From: Defluviicoccus sp.
GTDB taxonomy: Bacteria > Pseudomonadota > Alphaproteobacteria > MPNO01
Assembly (NCBI GenBank): GCA_028820505.1
Contig: JAPPIT010000195.1
Coordinates: 1 to 48,583 of the forward strand
Direction of reading: 5' to 3'
Length of the DNA stretch: 48,583 bases
Every line of letters begins with the position of its first letter. Position 1 is the first letter of the stretch. Below, in pieces: positions 41,905 to 48,583 of the stretch. Under the pieces are notes generated by a model. That model worked only from the letters and a program-made list of their open reading frames with translations, made no database searches and was not told the DNA's origin. The position numbers and the translations under genes are program-made.

Positions 41905-43224
41905 ATGAAGCATGTAAAGGGGAGGGCTGCGGTGTTGCTGGCGAGCGTGGCCAGCGTGGCGCTGATCGCCACTGCGGCAAGCGCGCAGACCCTCAAGATA
42001 GCGGTCCCCACGTTCCTGACCGGCGGCAGCGCGCCGGCATTCGGCATCCCGGCCAAGAACGGCGTGGAGCTGATTCTCAAGGGGATCAACGAGGGCACGC
42101 TTCCGGCGCCCTATAACAGCGTCGGCCTGGCCGGCCGCAAGGCCGAGCCGCTGTTCTACGACGAGATGGGCGGCGGCACCAAGCAGGTCACCGAGCTGCG
42201 CAACAAGGCCCAGAAGGAAAAGGTCGACATGATCGTCGGCTATATCTCGTCCGGCACCTGCGCGGCCGTCGCGCGCGTCGCCGAGGAAGTCAAGCTGCTC
42301 ACCATCATGACGGTGTGCGGCACCCCCCGGGTCTTCGAAGAGTTGGTGAAGGAGCCGAAATACGTGTTCCGTACCGTTGCGCACGGCACCGGCAACAACA
42401 CCGGCGCGGCGCACTATGCCGCCAAGATGCTGAAGGATGAGCTCAAGGACGGCTATATCGGGCTGAACCAGAACTATGCCTGGGGCCAGGATTCCTGGCG
42501 CGACTTCAACCTGGCGATGGGCGAAATCGCCCCGGACGTCAAGCCGGCGAAGAAGCAGCAGTTCCCCAAGCTGTTCTCCGGCCAGTACGGCTCGGAGATT
42601 TCGGCCCTGCTGCGCGCCAAGCAGAAGGTGGTGCATTCGAGCTTCTGGGGCGGGGACCTCGAAGCCTTCCTCGCGCAGGGTACGGCGCGCGGGTTGTTCA
42701 AGCGCAAGACCTTCATCTTCACGGTCGGCGAGACCGTGGCCTACAGGCTCGGCAAGAAGTTCCCGTCCGGCCAGCTCGTCGGCACGCGCGGTCCCTACGG
42801 GATCTACGCGGTGGGGATCGATACCCCGCTCAACAACTGGTTCCAGAAGAACTATCGCGAAATCTACAAGGAACCGCCGTCGCAGCCGAGCTATCAGTAC
42901 GCCCAGGGCGTGCTCGCGGCCAAGTACGCCTATGACAAGGCGATGAAGGACAATGGCGGCAAGTTCCCGACGACCGATCAGGTGATCGCGGCGCTCAGGG
43001 GCGCGACCTTCACGTCGATCGCCGGCACGGTCGAGATGGCGCTCAGCCATGGCCACCAGGCCATTACCGAGGACCGCTGGGGCCTCACCGCCTACGACGA
43101 GGAAAAGGGCGAGCTGGTCGTCAAGGACGTTCTGGTGCTGGGCGCCAAATGCGTGAACCCGCCCGATGGCGTCGAGTCGGTGCCGTGGCTCAAGGGCGGC
43201 ATGAAGGGCGCGAAGTGCGGCTGA
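41905..43224 (+). CDS. Periplasmic substrate-binding protein (LivK-like), system 2
   Basis: 439-residue binding protein, longer than that of system 1. Signal peptide MKHVKGRAAVLLASVASVAL then IATAASAQ. The mature part includes QTLKIAVPTFLTGGSAPAFG, PAKNGVELILKGINEGTLPA and IVGYISSGTCAAVARVAEEV. GGGAGG lies 5 bases before the ATG; the open frame extends 28 codons upstream without a signal peptide start. Sequence differs clearly from the system 1 protein, so different ligands are likely. A strong terminator follows before livH. Confidence 0.92.
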   Translation: MKHVKGRAAVLLASVASVALIATAASAQTLKIAVPTFLTGGSAPAFGIPAKNGVELILKGINEGTLPAPYNSVGLAGRKAEPLFYDEMGGGTKQVTELRNKAQKEKVDMIVGYISSGTCAAVARVAEEVKLLTIMTVCGTPRVFEELVKEPKYVFRTVAHGTGNNTGAAHYAAKMLKDELKDGYIGLNQNYAWGQDSWRDFNLAMGEIAPDVKPAKKQQFPKLFSGQYGSEISALLRAKQKVVHSSFWGGDLEAFLAQGTARGLFKRKTFIFTVGETVAYRLGKKFPSGQLVGTRGPYGIYAVGIDTPLNNWFQKNYREIYKEPPSQPSYQYAQGVLAAKYAYDKAMKDNGGKFPTTDQVIAALRGATFTSIAGTVEMALSHGHQAITEDRWGLTAYDEEKGELVVKDVLVLGAKCVNPPDGVESVPWLKGGMKGAKCG

Positions 43225-43255
43225 GGCCGTCAGCGCGATAAACCACAGCCTGATT

Positions 43256-43288
43256 CCCGGACGCCGGCAATCCGGCGTCCGGGTTTTA
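43256..43288 (+). terminator. Rho-independent terminator/attenuator after binding protein 2
   Basis: CCCGGACGCCGG, loop CAAT, CCGGCGTCCGGG, then TTTTAT: a perfect 12-base GC stem followed by four T. It lies between the binding-protein gene and the permease genes, so most transcripts probably end here and only some continue into livHMGF, a known way to make more binding protein than permease. Confidence 0.85.
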
Positions 43289-43336
43289 TGATTTCGGCAC
43301 GACCGCGGTCGAATTGCGGCACCTGGGGGGCAGGCG

Positions 43337-44239
43337 TTGGATTCTCAACTCCTAGTGATCATCCTGATCGACGGGCTGGTCTACGCTTCGTACCTGTTCA
43401 TGGTCTCCGTCGGCCTGACGGTCATCTGCGGCGTCCAGAAGATCCTCAACGTTACCCACGGCGCGCTCTACGCCTTCGGCGCTTATCTCACGGCAACGCT
43501 GCTGATCGTCTATTTCGAGGCGGGCTGGCCGCAATTCGGCGCGTTCTTCGTCATGTTGGTCTCGGCCATCTTCCTGGGGATCGTCCTGGGCGTCATTATC
43601 GAACGCGGCCTGCTCAAGCATCTGTACCATGAGGACGAGCACATCGTCGTGCTCGCCACGTTCGCCGCGTTCCTGGTCCTGGAGGACGTGCTCCTCCTGA
43701 TCTGGGGCACCGACGCCTATATCGCCGCCGAGCCCCTGATGCTGCTGGGTCAGACCGACATCGCCGAACTGCCCTTCGACAATTACAGCCTGTCGATGGT
43801 CCTGCTGTCCGCGGTCGTCTGCGTGATCCTCTGGTACGGGCTGCGCCGGACCACCTTCGGCAAGATGCTGCTCGCGGTGATCTACGACCGCGAGCTGTCG
43901 CAGGCGATGGGGATCAACGTCACCAAGGTCTTCCTGCTCACCTTCATCGTGGGCTCGTTCCTGGGCGCGCTCGGCGGCGCGTACCAGGCGCCGGCGATCT
44001 CGGTGCAGCCGGGGATCGGGGTGGAGGTCATCGTGCTGGCCTTCGCCGTGGTGGTGATCGGCGGCATGGGATCGATACCGGGCGCGCTGATCGGCTCGCT
44101 GGTCGTCGGCATCGCGCGGGCCGCGGCGGTGCATATGGAGCCCGTGCTCGAGCTGTTCGTGATCTACATGATCATGGCGTTCGTTCTGATCGTCCGGCCC
44201 CAGGGCCTGTTCGCCCCCGCCAAGCCGAGGAAGATATGA
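43337..44239 (+). CDS. livH: ABC transporter permease (LivH), system 2
   Basis: 300-residue permease with LivH features: MVSVGLTVICGVQKILNVTH then GALYAFGAYLTATLLI; the loop YDRELSQAMGINVTKVFLLT; and C-terminal GGMGSIPGALIGSLVVGIAR. TTG start (43337) with GGGGGGCAGG upstream. Overlaps livM by 4 bases (ATGA). Low sequence similarity to the system 1 permease. Confidence 0.92.
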   Translation: MDSQLLVIILIDGLVYASYLFMVSVGLTVICGVQKILNVTHGALYAFGAYLTATLLIVYFEAGWPQFGAFFVMLVSAIFLGIVLGVIIERGLLKHLYHEDEHIVVLATFAAFLVLEDVLLLIWGTDAYIAAEPLMLLGQTDIAELPFDNYSLSMVLLSAVVCVILWYGLRRTTFGKMLLAVIYDRELSQAMGINVTKVFLLTFIVGSFLGALGGAYQAPAISVQPGIGVEVIVLAFAVVVIGGMGSIPGALIGSLVVGIARAAAVHMEPVLELFVIYMIMAFVLIVRPQGLFAPAKPRKI

Positions 44240-45222
44240 CGAAGTACATGGACCGGACGACCTGGGCGCTGACGATCGGTCTGGTCCTTCTGATCGTCGT
44301 CAACTTTTTCGTTCCGGAGTGGTTCCGATCGATTCTGCTGCTCTCGCTCGCGCGCGGTTCGGTGGCGCTCGGCCTGCTGGTGCTGTGGCGCTGCGGGCTG
44401 ATCTCCTTCGGCCACGCCTTGTTCTACGGCTTCGGCGCCTACACGGTCGCGCTGATCGTCAAGTATCTCGGCATCACCGACGCGTTCTTCACCATCGCCT
44501 GCGGGGTGGTCGTCGCCGGCGGCCTCGCCTGGATGCTCGGCTTCCTGCTCAGGCGATACCGGGGCATCTTCTTCGCTCTCCTCAACCTCGCCTTCTCGAT
44601 GATCCTCTACGGGGTGCTGGCCAAGCTGGAGAGCCTGGGCTCGACCGACGGGATCAGCCTCGAACGGACGACCTTCCTCTGGTACGCGCCCGAGGGCGCC
44701 GCGAACAAGTTCGCGCTCTTCATTTTCGCCGCGATCCTCACCTGGGGCGTCGCGCTGGCGGTGCATCACTATCTGCGCTCGACGCTCGGCTACATGACGA
44801 CGGCGGTGCGCGAGAACGAGATCCGCCTCGAATTTCTCGGCTACTCCGCCGAACGGGCGATCCACGTCAAATACACCATCTCGGGTCTGGTGGGCGGGTT
44901 CGGCGGCGCCATCGCCGCCATGACGATCGGCCATGTCGATCCCGACTCGATGGCCTACTGGCCGATCTCCGGCGACTTCGTGTTCATCGCGATCCTCAGC
45001 GGCACCGGCAATGTCGGCGCGCCGTTCATCGGCGCCCTGATCTACGAGCTGATCCGCACCTACGCCTTCGATCAGTTCCCCGAGATCTGGCAGCTCATCA
45101 TGGGCGGGACGCTGCTGCTCATCGTCATGTTCCTGCCCAACGGGCTGTGGTCCCTGGTCGATCGCTGGAGCAAGCGCCGCACCGGGCGGGACCGGCTCGA
45201 AGCGGAACGGGAAAAGGCGTAA
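44236..45222 (+). CDS. livM: ABC transporter permease (LivM), system 2
   Basis: 328-residue LivM-type permease: ALGLLVLWRCGLISFGHALF then YGFGAYTVALI, RRYRGIFFALLNLAFSMILY and the cytoplasmic loop STLGYMTTAVRENEIRLEFL. C-terminal GTGNVGAPFIGALIYELI. ATG at 44236 overlapping livH. The livG gene follows after 4 bases. Confidence 0.92.
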   Translation: MTKYMDRTTWALTIGLVLLIVVNFFVPEWFRSILLLSLARGSVALGLLVLWRCGLISFGHALFYGFGAYTVALIVKYLGITDAFFTIACGVVVAGGLAWMLGFLLRRYRGIFFALLNLAFSMILYGVLAKLESLGSTDGISLERTTFLWYAPEGAANKFALFIFAAILTWGVALAVHHYLRSTLGYMTTAVRENEIRLEFLGYSAERAIHVKYTISGLVGGFGGAIAAMTIGHVDPDSMAYWPISGDFVFIAILSGTGNVGAPFIGALIYELIRTYAFDQFPEIWQLIMGGTLLLIVMFLPNGLWSLVDRWSKRRTGRDRLEAEREKA

Positions 45223-45226
45223 GCCG

Positions 45227-46033
45227 ATGTCTGTGGTACTCAACGTCCAGGGTCTCGAGAAGAGCTTCGGCGCCGTCGTCGCGGCGCACGACATCAACGT
45301 GACCATAGAAGAGGGCGAGACGGTCGGCGTGATCGGCGCCAACGGGGCCGGCAAGACCACGTTCGTCAACATGGTGACCGGCTATCTGGAGCCGAGCGCG
45401 GGCGCGATCGAGTTCATGGGCCGGGACATCCGCGGCCGCTCCGTGCGTCAGATCACCCGGTTGGGCCTGTGCCGCTCGTTCCAGGTGCCGCAGGTCTTCC
45501 TGTCGGAATCGGTGTTCGACAATCTGATGATCTGCTTCGGCATCGCCGAGCGGGACGGGCTCGGCCTCCTGGGCGCGCTGATGCGGAGCGACCGGGGCGA
45601 CCGCGTCGACCGGCACCTGGCCCGCTACCAGATCGCGGACTACCGCGACGTCGCGGCGTCGGCCCTGCCGCAGGGCGTGCGCAAGCTGCTCGACATCTCG
45701 ATGGCGACGGTCCGCAAGCCGAAGCTCCTGATGCTCGACGAGCCGACCAGCGGGATCAGCGCCGAGGAAAAGTTCGGCATCATGGACATCCTGATGCAGG
45801 CGCTGAAGGAAGAGGAGACGACGGTCCTGTTCATCGAGCACGACATGGAGATCGTCGAGCGCTATGTCTCCCGGGTGCTCGCCTTCTCGCAGGGCGAGAT
45901 CATCTGCGACGCGCCGACCGAACAGGCGATGGTCGATCCCCTGGTGCAGGAATACGTCATCGGCAAGGAGTACCACCGCGCGCGCTCCGGCGACGGGAGC
46001 GGGAACGGGGCCGGCGAAGGGGAGGCCGGCTGA
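45227..46033 (+). CDS. livG: ABC transporter ATP-binding protein (LivG), system 2
   Basis: 268-residue ATPase. Walker A IGANGAGKTTFVNM, LivG-type loop LGLCRSFQVPQVFLSESVFD, Walker B LLMLDEPTSGIS, H-loop LFIEHDMEIVE. The signature motif is replaced by ALPQGVRKLLDISMA. The stop (46031-46033) shares its final A with the livF start (TGATG). Confidence 0.94.
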   Translation: MSVVLNVQGLEKSFGAVVAAHDINVTIEEGETVGVIGANGAGKTTFVNMVTGYLEPSAGAIEFMGRDIRGRSVRQITRLGLCRSFQVPQVFLSESVFDNLMICFGIAERDGLGLLGALMRSDRGDRVDRHLARYQIADYRDVAASALPQGVRKLLDISMATVRKPKLLMLDEPTSGISAEEKFGIMDILMQALKEEETTVLFIEHDMEIVERYVSRVLAFSQGEIICDAPTEQAMVDPLVQEYVIGKEYHRARSGDGSGNGAGEGEAG

Positions 46034-46677
46034 TGCTTACCGTCACGGATGTCGACGTCAGCATCGGCGCCACCGAAATTCTGCGGGGCGTCAGCCTGAC
46101 CGTGCCTTCCGGTGCGATGTGCGGGCTGATCGGCCGGAACGGCGCCGGGAAGACGACCGTGATGCGCGCGATCATGGGCGCGCTCAAGCTGCAGAAGGGG
46201 TCGATCGAATTCGAGGACCTCGATCTCGGCAACTCGCACGCCCATCGCCGCGCCCATCTCGGGATCGGGTTCATGCCCGAAGACCGGCGTCTCGTGCCCG
46301 ATCTCACCGCGGAAGAGAACATCATGCTGCCGGTGTGGTCCACCAGGTCCGACGGCGCGGAGGAGCGCCTCCGATGGATCTACGGTCTGATGCCGGAGGT
46401 GGAGGAGTTCCGCGACCGGGGCGCGACGACGCTCTCCGGCGGACAGCAGAAATTCGTCGCGTTCGCCCGCGCCATCATGTGCGGCACCAAGCTGCTGCTG
46501 CTGGACGAGCCCAGCGAGGGCATCGCGCCGGTGTTCGCCCAGCGAATGGTCGAGATCCTCGCCAGCCTGAAGGAAGAAGGCGAGTCGGTTCTGGTCGCCG
46601 AGTCGAACGACGTGCACATCGCCCGCCTGCTCGACGATACCTACGTGATCGAACGCGGCAGCATCGTCCCGCACTGA
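46033..46677 (+). CDS. livF: ABC transporter ATP-binding protein (LivF), system 2
   Basis: 214-residue ATPase, shorter than system 1 LivF (248) because the C-terminal tail ends at RGSIVPH. Walker A IGRNGAGKTTVMRA, signature LSGGQQKFVAFARAI, Walker B LLLLDEPSEGIAP; the switch position reads VAESND. ATG at 46033 overlaps livG by one base. All catalytic motifs are present, so the short length does not imply loss of function. Confidence 0.93.
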   Translation: MLTVTDVDVSIGATEILRGVSLTVPSGAMCGLIGRNGAGKTTVMRAIMGALKLQKGSIEFEDLDLGNSHAHRRAHLGIGFMPEDRRLVPDLTAEENIMLPVWSTRSDGAEERLRWIYGLMPEVEEFRDRGATTLSGGQQKFVAFARAIMCGTKLLLLDEPSEGIAPVFAQRMVEILASLKEEGESVLVAESNDVHIARLLDDTYVIERGSIVPH

Positions 46678-46757
46678 CCGGCGGCGTCACCGCGATCCGG
46701 CCGGCCGCCCAAGGGGGCGTCCCGCGGAACGCCGCCGCCGCGGGGTGGAGACGATCG

Positions 46758-46910
46758 ATGGCGGAAATCGTTCTGGGCATGTGGACGACCCACGGGCCGA
46801 CCCTGAACGCGACGCCCGACCGGTGGGGCGAACGCGTCAAGGCCGACGATCCGGTCGAGCGTCGGTCGGGGGAGGATATCGCGGCGTGCGCCTTCATCCG
46901 CTGGACCTGA
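46758..46910 (+). pseudogene. Extradiol ring-cleavage dioxygenase (LigB-like), N-terminal stump
   Basis: 50 codons beginning MAEIVLGMWTTHGPTLNATP with DRWGERVKADD. This resembles the start of LigB-type protocatechuate 4,5-dioxygenase-like proteins (MAEIVLGxGTSHGPML... with the metal-binding His in HGP). Similarity stops after about 35 residues and a TGA follows at 46908; the rest of the roughly 280-residue protein is missing. An internal deletion or recombination joining it to the flavin monooxygenase gene 13 bases later would explain this. The ATG follows GGTGGAGACGATCG. Confidence 0.6.
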
Positions 46911-46923
46911 ACCCCGTCGTCGA

Positions 46924-48504
46924 ATGGCGGACGATCCCCGCGTAGCCATTGTCGGCGGCGGCCCGGTCGGGCTCGCGCTGGCCGTCGAGCTCGGCCTTCG
47001 CGGCGTCCCCTGCACGGTCATCGAGCGGCGCGCCGAGCCGCACCGGATCCCGAAGGGTCAGAACCTCACCCAGCGCACGCTCGACCTGTTCCATTCCTGG
47101 GGCATTGCCGACGAATTGCGGTCCAGACGCGCGATCCGGCCGGGCTTCCCCGGCAACTCGATCGTCGCCTACGGCAATCTGATGAGCGAGCACTGGTATT
47201 GCGGCGTCTACCGGACCGCGGTCGACAAACACTACTTCCAGCGCAGCGAGCGGCTGCCGCAATATCTCACCGAACAGGTGCTCCGCGAACGGCTGGACGA
47301 AATCCCCGGCGTTGCCGTGCGAACCGGCTGGTCGGCCGAAACCGTCCGGCAGTCGGACCGCGGCGCCGCCGTGGAGATCGCGGAGAGCGGCGGCGGGGGA
47401 CGCGAAACGATCGAGGCGGACTATGCCGTCGGCTGCGACGGCAGCCGGTCGCTGGTCCGCGAAAGCGCGGGCCTGGCTTCGAGCGGAACCGATTACGAGC
47501 AGACGATGGTGCTCGCGGTGTTCCGCTCGACCGCGCTGAGCGAGGGGCTGAAGCGCTTCCCGCCGGGCTACATTTACCGGGTGGTGCACGGCGACCTGAA
47601 GGGCTACTGGCGGTTCTTCGGCCGGATCGACGAGCACGAGGGCTGGTTTTTCCACGCGCCGGTCGGCGGCATGGAGCGGAGCGAGAACGGAGTCCGCGCG
47701 CTGCTGCACGAGGCCGCGGGCTTCGAATTCGAGTGCGGCTTCGATCACATCGGCTATTGGGACCTCCGAGTCTCCATCGCCGACCGGTTTCGCGCGGGAC
47801 GCCTGTTCATCGCCGGCGACGCCGCGCACAGCCATCCGCCCTATGGCGGGTACGGCCTCAACACCGGCTTCGAGGACGCGGCCAATCTCGGCTGGAAGCT
47901 GGCGGCCGCGTTGCAGGGGTGGGGCGGCGAGGCGCTGCTCGATTCGTACGGCGAGGAGAGACGGGCCGTGGCGAGGAGCACGGCGGAGGAATTCATCGAC
48001 AACCGCATTTCCGAGGACCGGGAGCTCTTCGACCGGATCGATCCCCATCGCGACGCGGCGGAATTCGCGCGAGACTGGGAGGCGTACGCGCGAGCGGGGG
48101 ATAGGCACCTGAACCGCTACGCGCCCCATTACGCGGGGTCGAGCGCGATCGAGGGCCCGCCCGGCGGCGTCACCGGCGCGCGATCGGAGCGGACCGAGCG
48201 TGCCCGGCCGGGCCACTACCTGCCGCCGTGGCAACTGATCTCGGGACGCAACGTTTTCGAAGAGCTGGGGCGCGGCTTCAGCCTGGTCGCGCTGAACGCC
48301 GGCAACGGGGAGATCGCCGCGTTCGAGCGCGCCGCCGGGCGCCGCTCCGTTCCGCTGAAGGTCGTCCGCGAACCGTCGCCCGAGAGCTGCGAGCGTTACG
48401 GCGCCGCCCTCGTCCTGGTCCGCCCCGACAGTTACGTCGCCTGGACCGGCGATGCCGCGCCGCGCGACGCGGACGCTGTCATGGCGAAGGTCACCGGCCG
48501 GTAA
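46924..48504 (+). CDS. Class A FAD-dependent aromatic monooxygenase
   Basis: 526-residue single-component flavin hydroxylase of the PHBH/MhpA group, which uses NAD(P)H and O2 to hydroxylate phenolic rings. The FAD GxGxxG motif is VAIVGGGPVGLALAVELGLR (7-26), the DG motif is GCDGSRSLVRES, and the GD motif is FIAGDAAHSHPPYGGYGLNT. The extra C-terminal ~130 residues form the thioredoxin-like domain of MhpA/phenol-hydroxylase types. It directly follows the truncated extradiol dioxygenase, a logical partner for hydroxylate-then-cleave chemistry. Substrate unknown. Last gene in the window; 48505-48583 holds nothing recognisable. Confidence 0.92.
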   Translation: MADDPRVAIVGGGPVGLALAVELGLRGVPCTVIERRAEPHRIPKGQNLTQRTLDLFHSWGIADELRSRRAIRPGFPGNSIVAYGNLMSEHWYCGVYRTAVDKHYFQRSERLPQYLTEQVLRERLDEIPGVAVRTGWSAETVRQSDRGAAVEIAESGGGGRETIEADYAVGCDGSRSLVRESAGLASSGTDYEQTMVLAVFRSTALSEGLKRFPPGYIYRVVHGDLKGYWRFFGRIDEHEGWFFHAPVGGMERSENGVRALLHEAAGFEFECGFDHIGYWDLRVSIADRFRAGRLFIAGDAAHSHPPYGGYGLNTGFEDAANLGWKLAAALQGWGGEALLDSYGEERRAVARSTAEEFIDNRISEDRELFDRIDPHRDAAEFARDWEAYARAGDRHLNRYAPHYAGSSAIEGPPGGVTGARSERTERARPGHYLPPWQLISGRNVFEELGRGFSLVALNAGNGEIAAFERAAGRRSVPLKVVREPSPESCERYGAALVLVRPDSYVAWTGDAAPRDADAVMAKVTGR

Positions 48505-48583
48505 ATTCCACTCCTGGAGCACGTCCGCTTTGCCGTGAAACAGTTTCGGTGGGGGGCGCGCGTGTTCCCCATCCAACGCCGAG

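Overview
The window is high-GC DNA. Gene content points to an alphaproteobacterium of the Rhodospirillales kind: coxMSL-type molybdenum hydroxylase genes, hyuAB, split sulfopyruvate-decarboxylase-like genes, two Liv transporters and many dispersed palindromic intergenic repeats. This placement is inferred from content and style, not from a marker phylogeny. No phage, plasmid, CRISPR or defence genes are visible. The only transposase trace is a short IS630-type remnant.

Layout. 1-514: repeats only. 515-4151 (minus): a three-subunit molybdenum hydroxylase in the order medium-small-large. 4366-5570: two related small membrane proteins separated by repeats. 5755-8854 (plus): an isobutyryl-CoA to methylmalonate-semialdehyde segment of valine breakdown (acyl-CoA dehydrogenase, 3-hydroxyisobutyryl-CoA hydrolase, 3-hydroxyisobutyrate dehydrogenase). 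9181-13034: hyuA-hyuB, followed by the IS630 remnant. 13558-16600 (plus): a Rieske oxygenase, a close relative of 2,5-dihydroxypyridine dioxygenase NicX, and a frameshifted SDR. 16647-18529 (minus): CoxG, ComD-like, ComE-like and a small CPCC protein, closed by a hairpin terminator. 18752-22553 (plus): acyl-CoA ligase, FlK-like thioesterase, pyrF, an AhpD-like protein and cytochrome c-prime, facing a cytochrome b561. 23328-23789 (minus): DUF2283 protein and a frameshifted partner. 24063-28439 (plus): TPR protein, class IV aminotransferase, cupin, PQQ-type sugar dehydrogenase and TauD-family dioxygenase. 28446-31374 (minus): two SDRs and a CmcJ/AsaB-family protein.

31668-35960 is more housekeeping: tRNA-Pro(CGG) with a clear promoter, polyprenyl diphosphate synthase, DUF2007, a TrmN6-like methyltransferase, an S49 peptidase and a Nudix hydrolase. 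After an AhpD-like protein and a lipocalin-like protein, 37202-46677 holds two complete branched-chain/amide-type ABC transporters back to back. The window ends with a 50-codon stump of an extradiol dioxygenase and a class A flavoprotein monooxygenase.

Taken together this looks like an accessory catabolic region. It combines uptake (two Liv systems), activation or hydroxylation of rings and heterocycles (molybdenum hydroxylase, Rieske oxygenase, NicX-like dioxygenase, flavin monooxygenase, HyuAB) and acyl-CoA chemistry. No transcriptional regulator was recognised anywhere in 48 kb. The most interesting leads are the Rieske + NicX-like pair, the CoxG-ComD-ComE-CPCC operon, and the hairpin repeat families whose arms show compensatory changes. 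Two genes, and possibly a third, carry a one-base shortfall inside a CCC run. That may be a sequencing artefact and should be checked before calling them pseudogenes.
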